From the NCBI GenBank assembly GCA_905221605.1, contig CAJNDS010002073.1:389217-453216 (forward strand): a stretch of 64,000 nt of DNA, given 5' to 3'. Positions 20,923 through 30,447 of this stretch are shown here, in pieces. The first letter of the stretch is position 1, and the number at the start of each line of letters is the position of its first letter. The stretch is from Symbiodinium natans. Lineage: Eukaryota; Sar; Dinophyceae; Suessiales; Symbiodiniaceae. Under the pieces are notes generated by a model that searched no databases, was not told where the DNA came from, and saw only the letters and a list, made by a program, of their open reading frames with translations. The position numbers were made by a program, and so were the translations under genes.

Positions 20923-21307
20923 CAAGTGCTTGCCCCTTGTTTAGGCTGTGCTTTCTGTCAGCCCTCTGAGCCCGAAAGCCCAAAGCCCAAACCCCAAATC
21001 GCAAACCCCGAGCCCAAAACCTTAAACCCGAAACCCTAATCCCTAAACCCTAAACCCTAAACCCTCACACTGGCTCGGCTTCTTGTTGCGTGGTTTGGAG
21101 GTCTCTTTCCGGATTCCTCATGAAACCTCAGACCCTTAAAACCCTAAACCCTAAATCCTAAGCTCTAAACCCTAAACCCTCAACTCTCAACCCTCAACCC
21201 TCAACCCTGAACCCTAAACCCTAGACCCTAGACCCTAAACCCCAAACCCCAAACCCCAAACCCCAAACCCCAAACCAACACTCCTAGAACCAGCCAAGAC
21301 CATGCAG

Positions 21308-21390
21308 GCCGGTCGCTTCGCGCTGCAGAGGAAGGCGCTGAACCCCGAGCTGCGACTCTGCAGTTCGTTCGGTGCAGAAGACGGCGAGGA
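21308..21390 (+). CDS. Candidate exon, unknown protein
   Basis: After CATGCAG, reads AGRFALQRKALNPELRLCSS then FGAEDGEE, with a GC donor possible after GAG GAG. Flanked by CCCCAAA repeats on the left and TTTAGGG on the right. Confidence 0.45.
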
Positions 21391-21629
21391 GGCAAAGCAA
21401 AAAGGAGGGTATAGGGTTTAGGGTTTAGGGTTTAGGGTTTAGGGTTGAACTCTAAACTTCGGGCGTGTTAAGCCCTAAACCCTTCAAATCATAAGTTCAA
21501 GCCCTAAACAACCCTTAACAAAAAGACTTGTGCCCTGAACCCTTAATCCAAAATTCGAAGCCCTTTCTGAGTTCCAAACCCTAACGCCCGTTCTATCCTG
21601 TGTAACAGTGTATTTGTTCCCATGTATAT

Positions 21630-21635
<6 letters not shown>

Positions 21636-21666
<31 letters not shown>

Positions 21667-21750
21667 TTTGTTTGTTTGTTTGTTTGTTTGTTTGTTTGTT
21701 TGTTTGTTTGTTTGTTTGTTTGTTTGTGTGTTTGTGTGTTTGTGTGTTTG
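21636..21750. repeat. (GT)n/(GTTT)n microsatellite
   Basis: GT dinucleotides change to GTTT tetranucleotides. Cys/Val/Phe/Leu open frames here are artefacts. Confidence 0.97.
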
Positions 21751-22272
21751 TATGTTTCAAACGTCTGGTGGCGTAGTCCTTTGCTGGGATCCCAGCCCTA
21801 GCTGAAGCAACAAAACTCCCATAGCAGAGGCCGCACTGCAAGCCACTGTACAACAGGTACAGTCCTTGTTACTCACACTCACATGTACCAATCTTTGTCT
21901 TTAGCTTCATCCGGATATCTCTCCTCATACTTATGCTCATCACCCGCCCATGGGAGAGGAGCCCCCATGCGCCCGGTAGGCCTTGTGAACGTCCCAGACG
22001 CCCCGGTTCTTAGCAGGGAGGAGCCCCCCCTAGACCCTACACATGACCTCCTCAAGCCCCCCCCCCCCCCCCCCCCCCCAAACCCGAGACACCCGAGTAA
22101 GCCTTAAACCGAGCCGAAACCTAAATCCTAAACGTCTGCAATCCTAGCCCTAAACCCCAAACCGTGGAATCCCGACTCCTCAACCCCTAAACCCGAAACC
22201 CCAAGCGAAAGCCTTTACTAATCCCCCATAATCCAATTTCCTAACCCTACTTACTAAGTCAACAAAGGCCTT

Positions 22273-22455
22273 TCTAAACCCTAAACCCCTAAACCCCTAA
22301 ACCCCTAAACCCCTAAACCCCTAAACCCCTAAACCCCTAAACCCCTAAACCCCTAAACCCCTAAACCCCTAAACCCCTAACCCCCTAACCCCTAAACCCC
22401 TAACCCCCTAACCCCCTAAAACCCCTAAACCCCTAAACCTAAACCCCTAAACCCA
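22273..22455. repeat. Octamer-variant telomere-like array (CCCCTAAA)n
   Basis: About 20 copies of the 8-bp word CCCCTAAA instead of the usual heptamer, with a few CCCCTAA units. A normal TTTAGGG array follows at 22559-22640, after a poly-G run. Confidence 0.93.
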
Positions 22456-22462
22456 TGCCAAG

Positions 22463-22519
22463 GTGCTGCTGGCCTTCCAGTGCGTCTTCGAAGTGACCAC
22501 GGCTGTCTCGACTTTCCAG
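22463..22519 (+). CDS. Candidate exon, hydrophobic segment
   Basis: 57 nt, phase 0 at both ends, from CCAAG to a GC donor (CAG|GC). Reads VLLAFQCVFEVTTAVSTFQ, which could be part of a membrane helix or buried core. Product unknown. Confidence 0.45.
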
Positions 22520-22999
22520 GCAGTCTTTGGGCTGGGGGCTGGGGGGGGGGGGGGGGGGTTAGGGTTTAGGGTTTAGGGTTTTTAGGGTTTAGGGTTTAGG
22601 GTTTAGGGTTTAGGGTTTAGGGTTTAGGGTTTAGGGTTTGGTCCCCTAGATCTGGGGATTATAGGGGTTTAGGGCTTTAGGGCTTTAGGGTTTGTATAGG
22701 GTTTAGGAAGGGTTCAAAAAAAGGTTTAGGGTTAGGGTTTTGGGTTTAGAGGTTTAGGGTTCGGGGTTTGGGGTTAGGGCCAGGCAGGCTTTCAGGTTCG
22801 GGGCTTTTCGGATAAACACCGAGAAAACCAGGGCCTTACATGCTTGCTGTACATGTGAATATATCTATATACACACCTTTGAATACTGCGCAGCTTTGCA
22901 AGGAGACCAGCACACTTGCCTTTCATGCAAGCTCGACGATCCCAAAGCCAAGCCCAACCCTAAGCTCGCTCATCCTAAGTCTAAGCAGATTACCCGCAG

Positions 23000-23049
23000 G
23001 TGGGCAGCGACATCAGCAACGCAGTCGCCAGGCAACAGGAGTTTCGTAA
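23000..23049 (+). CDS. Candidate exon, unknown protein
   Basis: After ACCCGCAG, reads VGSDISNAVARQQE. Its first codons are nearly the same as those of the candidate exon at 8313. Confidence 0.38.
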
Positions 23050-23124
23050 ACCGTAGCCCTTAAAGGAGATACCAACTTAAAAGGAAGGGGCTGTCTTTTG
23101 AAAGCAGATGCCAACACCAATTTC

Positions 23125-23268
23125 TAAGGCTGGAACCATGGGCCCTTAGCATGGTCCCTTACCCGTGTTTAACTATCGGAATTTAAAGACATCGGAAGTA
23201 TGGGCCCCTACTATTTATGTATAGTGTATATAAGGGTTATAACAGGGGACCCAAATTGAGGGCCCATA
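23125..23268. mobile_element. Introner-like element, family H
   Basis: ACCATGGGCCCTTAGCATGG at the left and GGGCCCATACTTC at the right, with GTATGGGCCCCTACTATTTA in the middle. A related region of ATGGGCCCTTACTATGGTCC words, partly tandem, lies at 45727-45900. Confidence 0.55.
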
Positions 23269-23368
23269 CTTCAAATCCCCTCAACCCCCAAACCTGTCCT
23301 GGCCCTCTCAATGAACACCATTGGGTGCCTGGTAGGGCCATTGTCCCCCCTTAAGCGTTAGGGTTTAG

Positions 23369-23427
23369 GGCTTAGGGATTGCAATCTTCAGTACGCCCTT
23401 AGGGATTGCAATCTTCAGTACGCCCAC
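23369..23427. repeat. 29-bp perfect tandem duplication
   Basis: The word TTAGGGATTGCAATCTTCAG plus TACGCCC occurs twice in a row, ending about 20 bp before the candidate exon at 23450. Confidence 0.9.
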
Positions 23428-23449
23428 ATCTTGCTGGTTCTTCGTGCAG

Positions 23450-23510
23450 ACCAAGGGGTATTGGCCTTCGTAGAGGCCCTTCAAAGGGCAGCACGGTACA
23501 GTATCGTGAG
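23450..23510 (+). CDS. Candidate exon, unknown protein
   Basis: Between GTGCAG and a GT donor (GTGAG|GTACCG). With a G carried over it reads DQGVLAFVEALQRAARYSIV. Both splice sites are good and the helix-like sequence is convincing as protein, but no family is recognised. Confidence 0.5.
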
Positions 23511-23854
23511 GTACCGTCTTCCCTAATTCCCTACACAGAAAAGCATTTCAAAGCTACCCCTAAACCCGAAACCCTAAACCCTAAACCCGAATTCCCTACC
23601 AAGAACCACCCCCTCTTGGCCTTGGTTGCTGGGGATCCAGGGAAGTGCATTCAGCCCGTCTGTTTTCGTCCCCTCTAGTTATGTAAACAAACTGTTGGCT
23701 CCTAAACCCTCTAAACGCCCTACCTGAACCCTACACCCTAAACCCTAAACCCTAAACCCCAAACCCCAAACCCCAAACCCCAAACCCTAAACCCTAAACC
23801 CTAAACCCTAAACCCTAAACCCCAAACCCCAAACCCTAATTTCCATTCTCCTAG

Positions 23855-23930
23855 GGCACTCAGGGACCTGGGCCCTGTCTCCCCAAAGCAGGTCTGCCAG
23901 GGACTCTGCGGCACCAAAGGAGGCCAACAG
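23855..23930 (+). CDS. Candidate exon, unknown protein
   Basis: After CCTAG, reads ALRDLGPVSPKQVCQGLCG then TKGGQQ. Enclosed by CCCTAAA (23720-23842) and TTTAGGG arrays. Confidence 0.4.
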
Positions 23931-23936
23931 GATGGG

Positions 23937-24150
23937 TTTAGGGTTTAGGGTTTAGGGTTTAGGGTTTAGGGTTTAGGATTTAGGGTTTAGGGTTTAGGGG
24001 TTTAGGGGTTTAGGGTTTAGGGTTTAGGGTTTAGGGGTTTAGGATTTAGGGGTTTAGGATTTAGGGGTTTAGGATTTAGGGGTTTAGGGTTTAGGGTTTA
24101 GGGTTTAGGGTTCAGGGTTTAGGGTTTAGGGTTTAGGGTTTAGGGTTTAG
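23937..24150. repeat. TTTAGGG array with GGATTTAGGGGT variants
   Basis: Perfect TTTAGGG units flank a patch of alternating TTTAGGGG and TTTAGGA words, a locally homogenised higher-order variant. Confidence 0.95.
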
Positions 24151-24364
24151 ATGAGTTTACTTAGGGGTACTTGGAAATATTTTTCTAATTCTTGTTTAGG
24201 GTTGATTGTTTGAGTTTGAGGGTTTAGGGGAGGGTAGACTGCAGGAGTTGGGGATTTCGGGGGCATGGGCTTTACCACAAAAAGGCTCTTCAGAGAGTCG
24301 CCTGGAGACCAGAATTCAGGGAACTGACAGAGAGGGTTTTGGGGTTCTAGGTCAAGGTAAGTAC

Positions 24365-24712
24365 ATGCATATGTTATATTATATTATATTTTATTATATT
24401 CTATTATATTATATTATATTGTAGTATATTGTAGTATATTATATTTTTGTTATTATTATTGTTATTGTTCATATTCTGCTTCTTGTTATATTTATATTAT
24501 AGTATATTATATATTATATTGTATACATATACATATTATGTATAGAGAGAGAGAGAGAGTTCTCTAAAGTATGGTCCTTTTCTTGGCTACCCTAAATAAT
24601 GGGGGGGGACCTTATGAGAAGGCAGGGACGAAAAATCAGTGAAGTGAAAAAAAAGAATATATATATATACATAAATATAAATAAATATATATATATATAT
24701 ATGCTACCCCCC
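24365..24712. repeat. A/T microsatellites around a family O fragment
   Basis: (ATATT)n-like DNA at 24365-24540, then GTTCTCTAAAGTATGGTCC ... GGCTACCCTAAATAATGGGG (24555-24612), a fragment also present at 44881-44945, then (AT)n to 24700. Confidence 0.75.
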
Positions 24713-24825
24713 CCCCAACGATCTAGGTATTTTCATGATTTAGCGATATCAAGTTGAATACTTGCATGGGCCCGGAGGCGATGTGAAGTTGAAGATTTAA
24801 CCGCCATTTAAACCTGAACCCTTAA

Positions 24826-27130
24826 CCGTAAAACCCTTTTGGGTTAAGGCTTAAAAGGTTTAGGCCTTAAGATTTAGGCATTTAAACCTAAGCCCATCGA
24901 GTGTAAATCTTAGCGTACAGGGCCTAAACACTTAACCTTTAAGCCCTATAGGCTATAGGGCTAAGGTTTAATGGTTTAGGGTTTAAGTTCAATAGCAGGC
25001 CCATAGAGTTAAAGCCTTAAGGGGCCTAAACGCTTAACCTTTAGACCCTATAGGCTATAGGGTCAAGGTTGAAGGGTTTTGGTTTTAAAAGTAAGTCTAT
25101 AGAGCTCAGACCCTAAGGGGCCTAAACGCTTAACCTTTAAACCCTATAGGCTATAGGGTTAAGGTTTAAAGGTTTAGGATTCAAGATTTAGGCATTTAAA
25201 CCCAAGCCCACCTTAAGGGTTTAGGGTTTTAAACCCTCAGGGCTTAAGAAATACCCTAAGCCTTTGGACCCCCCTTAAGGTTTAAGCTCTATGGGCTTGT
25301 GTTTTAATGCCAAAATCTTAAACCCTAAGCCTTTCAACCTTAACCCTATGGCCTATAGGGTTTAAAGGTTAAGCGTTTAGGACCCTTAACCTTAAGGGGC
25401 CTAAACGCTTAACCTTTAGACCCTATAGGCTATAGGGTCAAGGTTTAAGGGTTTAGGTTTTAAAAGTAAGCCTATAGATCTCGAGTTCAGACCCTAAGGG
25501 GCCTAAACGCTTAACCTTTAAACCCTATAGGCTATAGGGTTAAGGTTTAAAGGTTTAGGATTCAAGATTTAGGCATTTAAACCCAAGCCCACCTTAAGGG
25601 TTTAAGGTTTTAAACCCTCAGGGCTTAAGAAAGACCCTAAGCCTTTGGACCCCCCTTAAGGTTTAAGCTCTATGGGCTTGTGTTTTAATGCCAAAATCTT
25701 AAACCCTAAGCCTTTCAACCTTAACCCTATGGCCTATAGGGTTTAAAGGTTAAGCGTTTAGGACCCTTAACCTTAAGGGGCCTAAACGCTTAACCTTTAG
25801 ACCCTATAGGCAAAAGGGTCAAGGTTTAAGGGTTTAGGTTTTAAAAGTAAGCCTATAGAGTTCAGACCCTAAGGGGCCTAAACGCTTAACCTTTAAACCC
25901 TATAGGCTATAGGGTTAAGGTTTAAAGGTTTAGGATTCAAGATTTAGGCATTTAAACCCAAGCCCACCTTAAGGGTTTAAGGTTTTAAACCCTCAGGGCT
26001 TAAGAAATACCCTAAGCCTTTGGACCCCCCTTAAGGTTTAAGCTCTATGGGCTTGTGTTTTAATGCCAAAATCTTAAACCCTAAGCCTTTCAACCTTAAC
26101 CCTATGGCCTATAGGGTTTAAAGGTTAAGCGTTTAGGACCCTTAACCAAAAGGGGCCTAAACGCTTAACCTTTAGACCCTATAGGCTATAGGGTCAAGGT
26201 TTAAGGGTTTAGGTTTAAAAAGTAAGCCTATAGAGTTCAGACCCTAAGGGGCCTAAACGCTTAACCTTTAAACCCTATAGGCTATAGGGTTAAGGTTTAA
26301 AGGTTTAGGATTCAAGATTTAGGCATTTAAACCCAAGCCCACCTTAAGGGTTTAAGGTTTTAAACCCTCAGGGCTTAAGAAATACCCTAAGCCTTTGGAC
26401 CCCCCTTAAGGTTTAAGCTCTATGGGCTTGTGTTTTAATGCCAAAATCTTAAACCCTAAGCCTTTCAACCTTAACCCTATGGCCTATAGGGTTTAAAGGT
26501 TAAGCGTTTAGGACCCTTAACCTTAAGGGGCCTAAACGCTTAACCTTTAGACCCTATAGGCTATAGGGTCAAGGTTTAAGGGTTTAGGTTTTAAAAGTAA
26601 GCCTATAGAGTTCAGACCCTAAGGGGCCTAAACGCTTAACCTTTAAACCCTATAGGCTATAGGGTTAAGGTTTAAAGGTTTAGGGTTCAAGATTTAGGCA
26701 TTTAAACCCAAGCCCACCTTGAGGGCTTAAGGTTTTACACCCTCAGGGCTTAAGAAATACCCTAAGCCTTTAGACCCTATAGGGCTGAAAGGTTAAAGAG
26801 AGCGTAATGTCTGGGCATTTATACATTCAACGCCTATAGGGTTAAACCCTGTTAACGTTTTAGAGCCCTACAGGGCTTCAAGGTTCTGACCCTAAAGGGC
26901 TTAGGGTTATCGTTTCAATGCTGAAACCTTAAACCCTTAAGGCTTAAGCTCTATGGGCTTGTGTTTTAATGCCAAAATCTTAAACCCTAAGCCTTTCAAC
27001 CTTAACCCTATGGCCTATAGGGTTTAAAGGTTAAGCGTTTAGGACCCTTAAGGTTTAAACTCTATGGGCTGACTGTTGAACTTTTCAACCCTAAACCTTT
27101 AAACCTTAACCGTATAGCCTACAGGGCTTA
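24826..27130. repeat. 375-bp satellite with internal half-repeats
   Basis: At least four tandem units with a period of 375-380 bp. The word GGGGCCTAAACGCTTAACCT followed by TTAAACC recurs at about 25118, 25498, 25873, 26248 and 26623. Each unit holds two related halves and many short palindromes such as CCCTATAGGCTATAGGG. Units differ by only a few bases (TATA vs AAAA patches). The base words AACCCTAA/TTAGGGTT look like decayed telomere-type repeats. No coding potential. Confidence 0.95.
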
Positions 27131-27510
27131 AAGGTTTAGCCCACGATCCCGAAACACCGCAAAAACCAATAAGAAACATAAAAACTATGGTTTCTGAAAC
27201 TACTCGGCCGGCCACCCCAGCCACTAGTTTCGAAAATCATGGTTTTTGACATGTTTTTTTAATTGTTTTTTTTGCGATGTTTTGGGAGCATGGGCTCACG
27301 AAACATCGGTTTTACTGATGTTTTTTTAGAGGTAGGCCTTCAATAACATTGGTTTTACCTATGTTTTTTGAAGGTAGGCTTTCAAAAACATTGGTTTTAC
27401 CGATGTTATTTTGAAGGTAGGCTTTCAAAAACATCGGTAAAACCGATTTTTAGCGTGGGACCCACGCTCCCGAAACACCGCAAAAACCAATAAAAACCAT
27501 AAGACTGAGC
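27131..27510. mobile_element. Repeat unit bounded by 40-bp direct repeats
   Basis: CACGATCCCGAAACACCGCA (27133) and CACGCTCCCGAAACACCGCA (27462) begin near-identical ~40-bp direct repeats. A partial inverted copy of the same word (GCGATGTTTTGGGAGCATGG) lies at about 27273. Between them are several tandem copies of TTGGTTTTACCGATGTT and GAAGGTAGGCTTTC. Looks like a non-autonomous repeat unit; no ORF. Confidence 0.6.
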
Positions 27511-27640
27511 CAGCCACTGGGATGCGAGCCATTGCGAGTATTACAAACACAAATGGTCAAGTATATTTCGAGTGGAATGTCTGCGAAGACACGTGATCTT
27601 GAGCGACGTCACGAAAGCTAATTCTGACACTTTACAAGAC

Positions 27641-27898
27641 GTGAACCCGATTGAAAAACGATTGAAACGATTGAAATTCAATCGGGGGCCCGATTGAAAA
27701 ACGATTGAAACGATTGAAATTCAATCGGGGGCCGGATTGAAGATTGAAGATTGAAGATTCCCAGAAAAAAGCTTTCCGGGAATCTTCAATCTTCAATCTT
27801 CAATCCGGTCTCCGATTGAATTTCAATCGTTTCAATCGTTTTTCAATCGGGCCCCCGATTGAATTTCAATCGTTTCAATCGTTTTCAATCGGGCTCAC
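27641..27898. repeat. Near-perfect 258-bp palindrome (fold-back element)
   Basis: From GTGAACCCGATTG to CAATCGGGCTCAC the two ~115-bp arms are inverted copies built from CGATTGAAACGATTGAAATT and GATTGAAGATTGAAGATT words. The short centre is CCCAGAAAAAAGCTTTCCGGG. It could extrude as a very stable hairpin. No ORF, so a MITE-like or fold-back element is plausible. Confidence 0.9.
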
Positions 27899-28220
27899 AA
27901 TTTGAAAATGCGACCACGCACATATGAAGACTCGCACATATCAAGATTTACATGTCCATATTGAGATTTCCATGTTTAGCTAGCCCCCCACCCCCAACCC
28001 TAAAACCCTAAAACAGATCCCAAAACCAGGAAAATACCTAGATCTTTGGGGGGGGGTACCATATATATATATACAGACACAACTCAACTCAGTTAATATA
28101 TACATCTCTCTTTAACTCCGGGGGCCTTCTAAACCTACTTAGAACCAGGGGGCTCTCTGTGATGGGACTGCGATGTAGGGATTTTGGGGCCTGGAGTCTG
28201 AGGAGGACAGGGTTTTTCAC

Positions 28221-28637
28221 GGGTTTAGGGTTTAGGGTTTAGGGTTTAGGGTTTAGGGTTTAGGGTTTAGGGTTTAGGGTTTAGGGTTTAGGGTTTAGGG
28301 TTTAGGGTTTAGGGTTTAGGGTTTAGGCCTGAGGGTGTAGGGCTTCGCAAGCTTGGCATCTCTCTTTAGAGGCCTGATTTCCGGGGTCCCCGGGGCCTGA
28401 CCCCAGAGGGGGAAGCCTCAACCGCAAGTTCGACTCGGGGCTTGTTGGAACAACAGTGGAGGTTTAGGGCTTAGGGCTTAGGGCTTAGGGCTTAGGGCTT
28501 AGGGCTTAGGGCTTAGGGCTTAGGGCTCAGGGCTTAGGGCTTAGGGCTTAAGGCTGAGGGTTTAGGTCTTAGGGCTTAGGGCTTAGGGCTTAGGGCTTGG
28601 GGTTTAGGGTTTAGGGTTTAGGGTTGAGGGTTTGAAG
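28221..28637. repeat. TTTAGGG array and GCTTAGG variant array
   Basis: About 15 TTTAGGG units at 28221-28327. After 130 bp of unique DNA, a block of about 20 GGGCTTA units at 28463-28600 reverts to TTTAGGG. Confidence 0.95.
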
Positions 28638-28976
28638 GACACCGCCAAAAACTGGAAGCATCTAGAACTCCTCGGGGGTTTAGGGTTTAGGGTTTAGGGT
28701 TTAAGGTTGCAAAACCTGCAGTCTGAGGTTTCGGGTCTCCGAAACCCCCTCAAGTTGGTTTACTCGAGAAGGAACGTTAGGTTCCAAAATCAGGGCCTCC
28801 CCTCCGGGGCCCTTTTGAGTGGGTTCTAAGTCTCAATCGGCTACAATGGGTTTAGGGTTTAGAGTTTAGGGTTAGGATATAATTCCTCAGCTTAGGAGTT
28901 TGTATAGTAACATGGCCCTTAGTCTTTGAGGGCTGAGAGCTTCGGGTAAAGGATTGACCCCAAACCCCTTCAAGAC

Positions 28977-29529
28977 CACGTGGAGGCTCGTTTGGCGCTC
29001 CTCTTTTCCATCACAGGCGTCCTGGCGCGGCCCTCACTTGGGCAGCGAAGATTCAAACCTGCAGCACTATTGGGCTAAGGTTTTAGGCATTTTGGGGGGG
29101 TTTGAGGTTTAGAGCCGACCCTCATGCCTTGAACGTCCTGAACCCTCGGTGTAGATTCGAGGTCGATGTCTCAGTGGGGGTGTGAGTCCTTTCGCTGCTG
29201 TTGGGAAGGGTGTTCCTCTAGGGTTCAGGGTTTGGGGTTTAGGGTTTAGGGTCTATAAGGTCTAAGGTTTAGGATTTCGAGTTTAGGGTTTAGGGTTTCA
29301 GGGTTAGGGTTGGAGCCTTATAAGGGTTTACATTTAGGACTTCTCGGTTCCTTCAAGGCTGGCGCAGCGGAAGCCGCGGTACAGGCGCCCTTGCCGCGTT
29401 GCGTGTGGCAGTTGCTCCTGGCGTTGGTTTGGGGGCTGTACTTGGAGGTTCAGGGTACTACTAACCCTAAACCCTAACGGAATTGGCAGTAGCCGCGGCC
29501 TGATGACAAGCTGGAGGTGTCAAGCGACG
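28977..29529 (+). CDS. Possible upstream exons of the DnaJ-type gene
   Basis: At 28981 a frame reads EARLALLFSITGVLARPSLG, resembling a signal-peptide core (hydrophobic stretch then ALA-like cleavage site), but no ATG is in frame. At 29487-29529 an exon between GCAG and a consensus GTGAGT donor reads SRGLMTSWRCQATT. A secretory signal would suit the downstream protein. The link is conjecture. Confidence 0.25.
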
Positions 29530-29686
29530 ACGGTGAGTATCCCAAGTGACCCGAATTCCTTGGTGGGGACTCTTGGAGCCCACAGTGACGGGCTCATACA
29601 GGTTTAGGGGTTTAGGGTTTCACTTTTAACTCTAAACCCTAGACCCTAGACCCTAAACCCCTATCCTAAACCGTAAACCCAACCCT

Positions 29687-29845
29687 AAACCCTAAACCCT
29701 AAACCCTAAACCCTAAACCCTAAACCCTAAACCCTAAACCCTAAACCCTAAACCCTAAACAACCCTAAACAACCCCAAACCACCCTAAACCCTAAACCCT
29801 AAACCCTAAACCCTAAACCCTAAACCCTAAACCCTAAACCCTACA
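29687..29845. repeat. CCCTAAA array
   Basis: About 20 units interrupted once by AACAACCCTAAACAACCCC. Confidence 0.95.
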
Positions 29846-30447
29846 TGGGGTGTACTTCTGTTCTCTAGGGGCTGACTGAGGGAGGCGCGCTGTCTTGTGG
29901 CATTCTGGCTCAACCCAGGCATGAGATGACCGAAGCCCCGAGAGAGGAAGCTTAGGGTTTAGGGCTTAGGGTTTAGGGTTTAGGGTTGAGGGTTTAGGGT
30001 TTAGGGGTTTGGGTTTAGGGTTTTCCCCCCTAAAGCATATACTGTTAACCAAAGTAGAAACGCAAATAAAACGGGTCAGATCCTCAGCTCCTTGAGCCCG
30101 TCCTTCCTCAAGAAGGCCAAACTTCTAACAAAAGCAGCAACTTAGGGACTGGGAGCGATGAGCAAGTCGGAGCATGGCGGACAAGCTTTAAACCCCTAAA
30201 CCCTAAACCCTAAACCCTAAACCCTCTCATAGGGGGCTTGCATCCAACCGCCACCCTCAAGCAGAACAGCCCCCAAAAAGCCCTGACACCCCCAAACCCC
30301 TAAACCCTCAACCCTACAGCCCTAAACCCCTAAAGCCCTGAAGGCTCCGCAAGGGCCGGAGCCCTTGACAACCCCTAAAAAAACAGCAGACAGCATGCCC
30401 TCATCTTCCGGCCGTTTCGGGGCCCCAGCGCTGTTCTGGCTTTGCAG

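Noticed and set aside
24826-27130. CRISPR-like array
   Set aside because: Repeats are ~375 bp with no short unique spacers, and the DNA is clearly eukaryotic.
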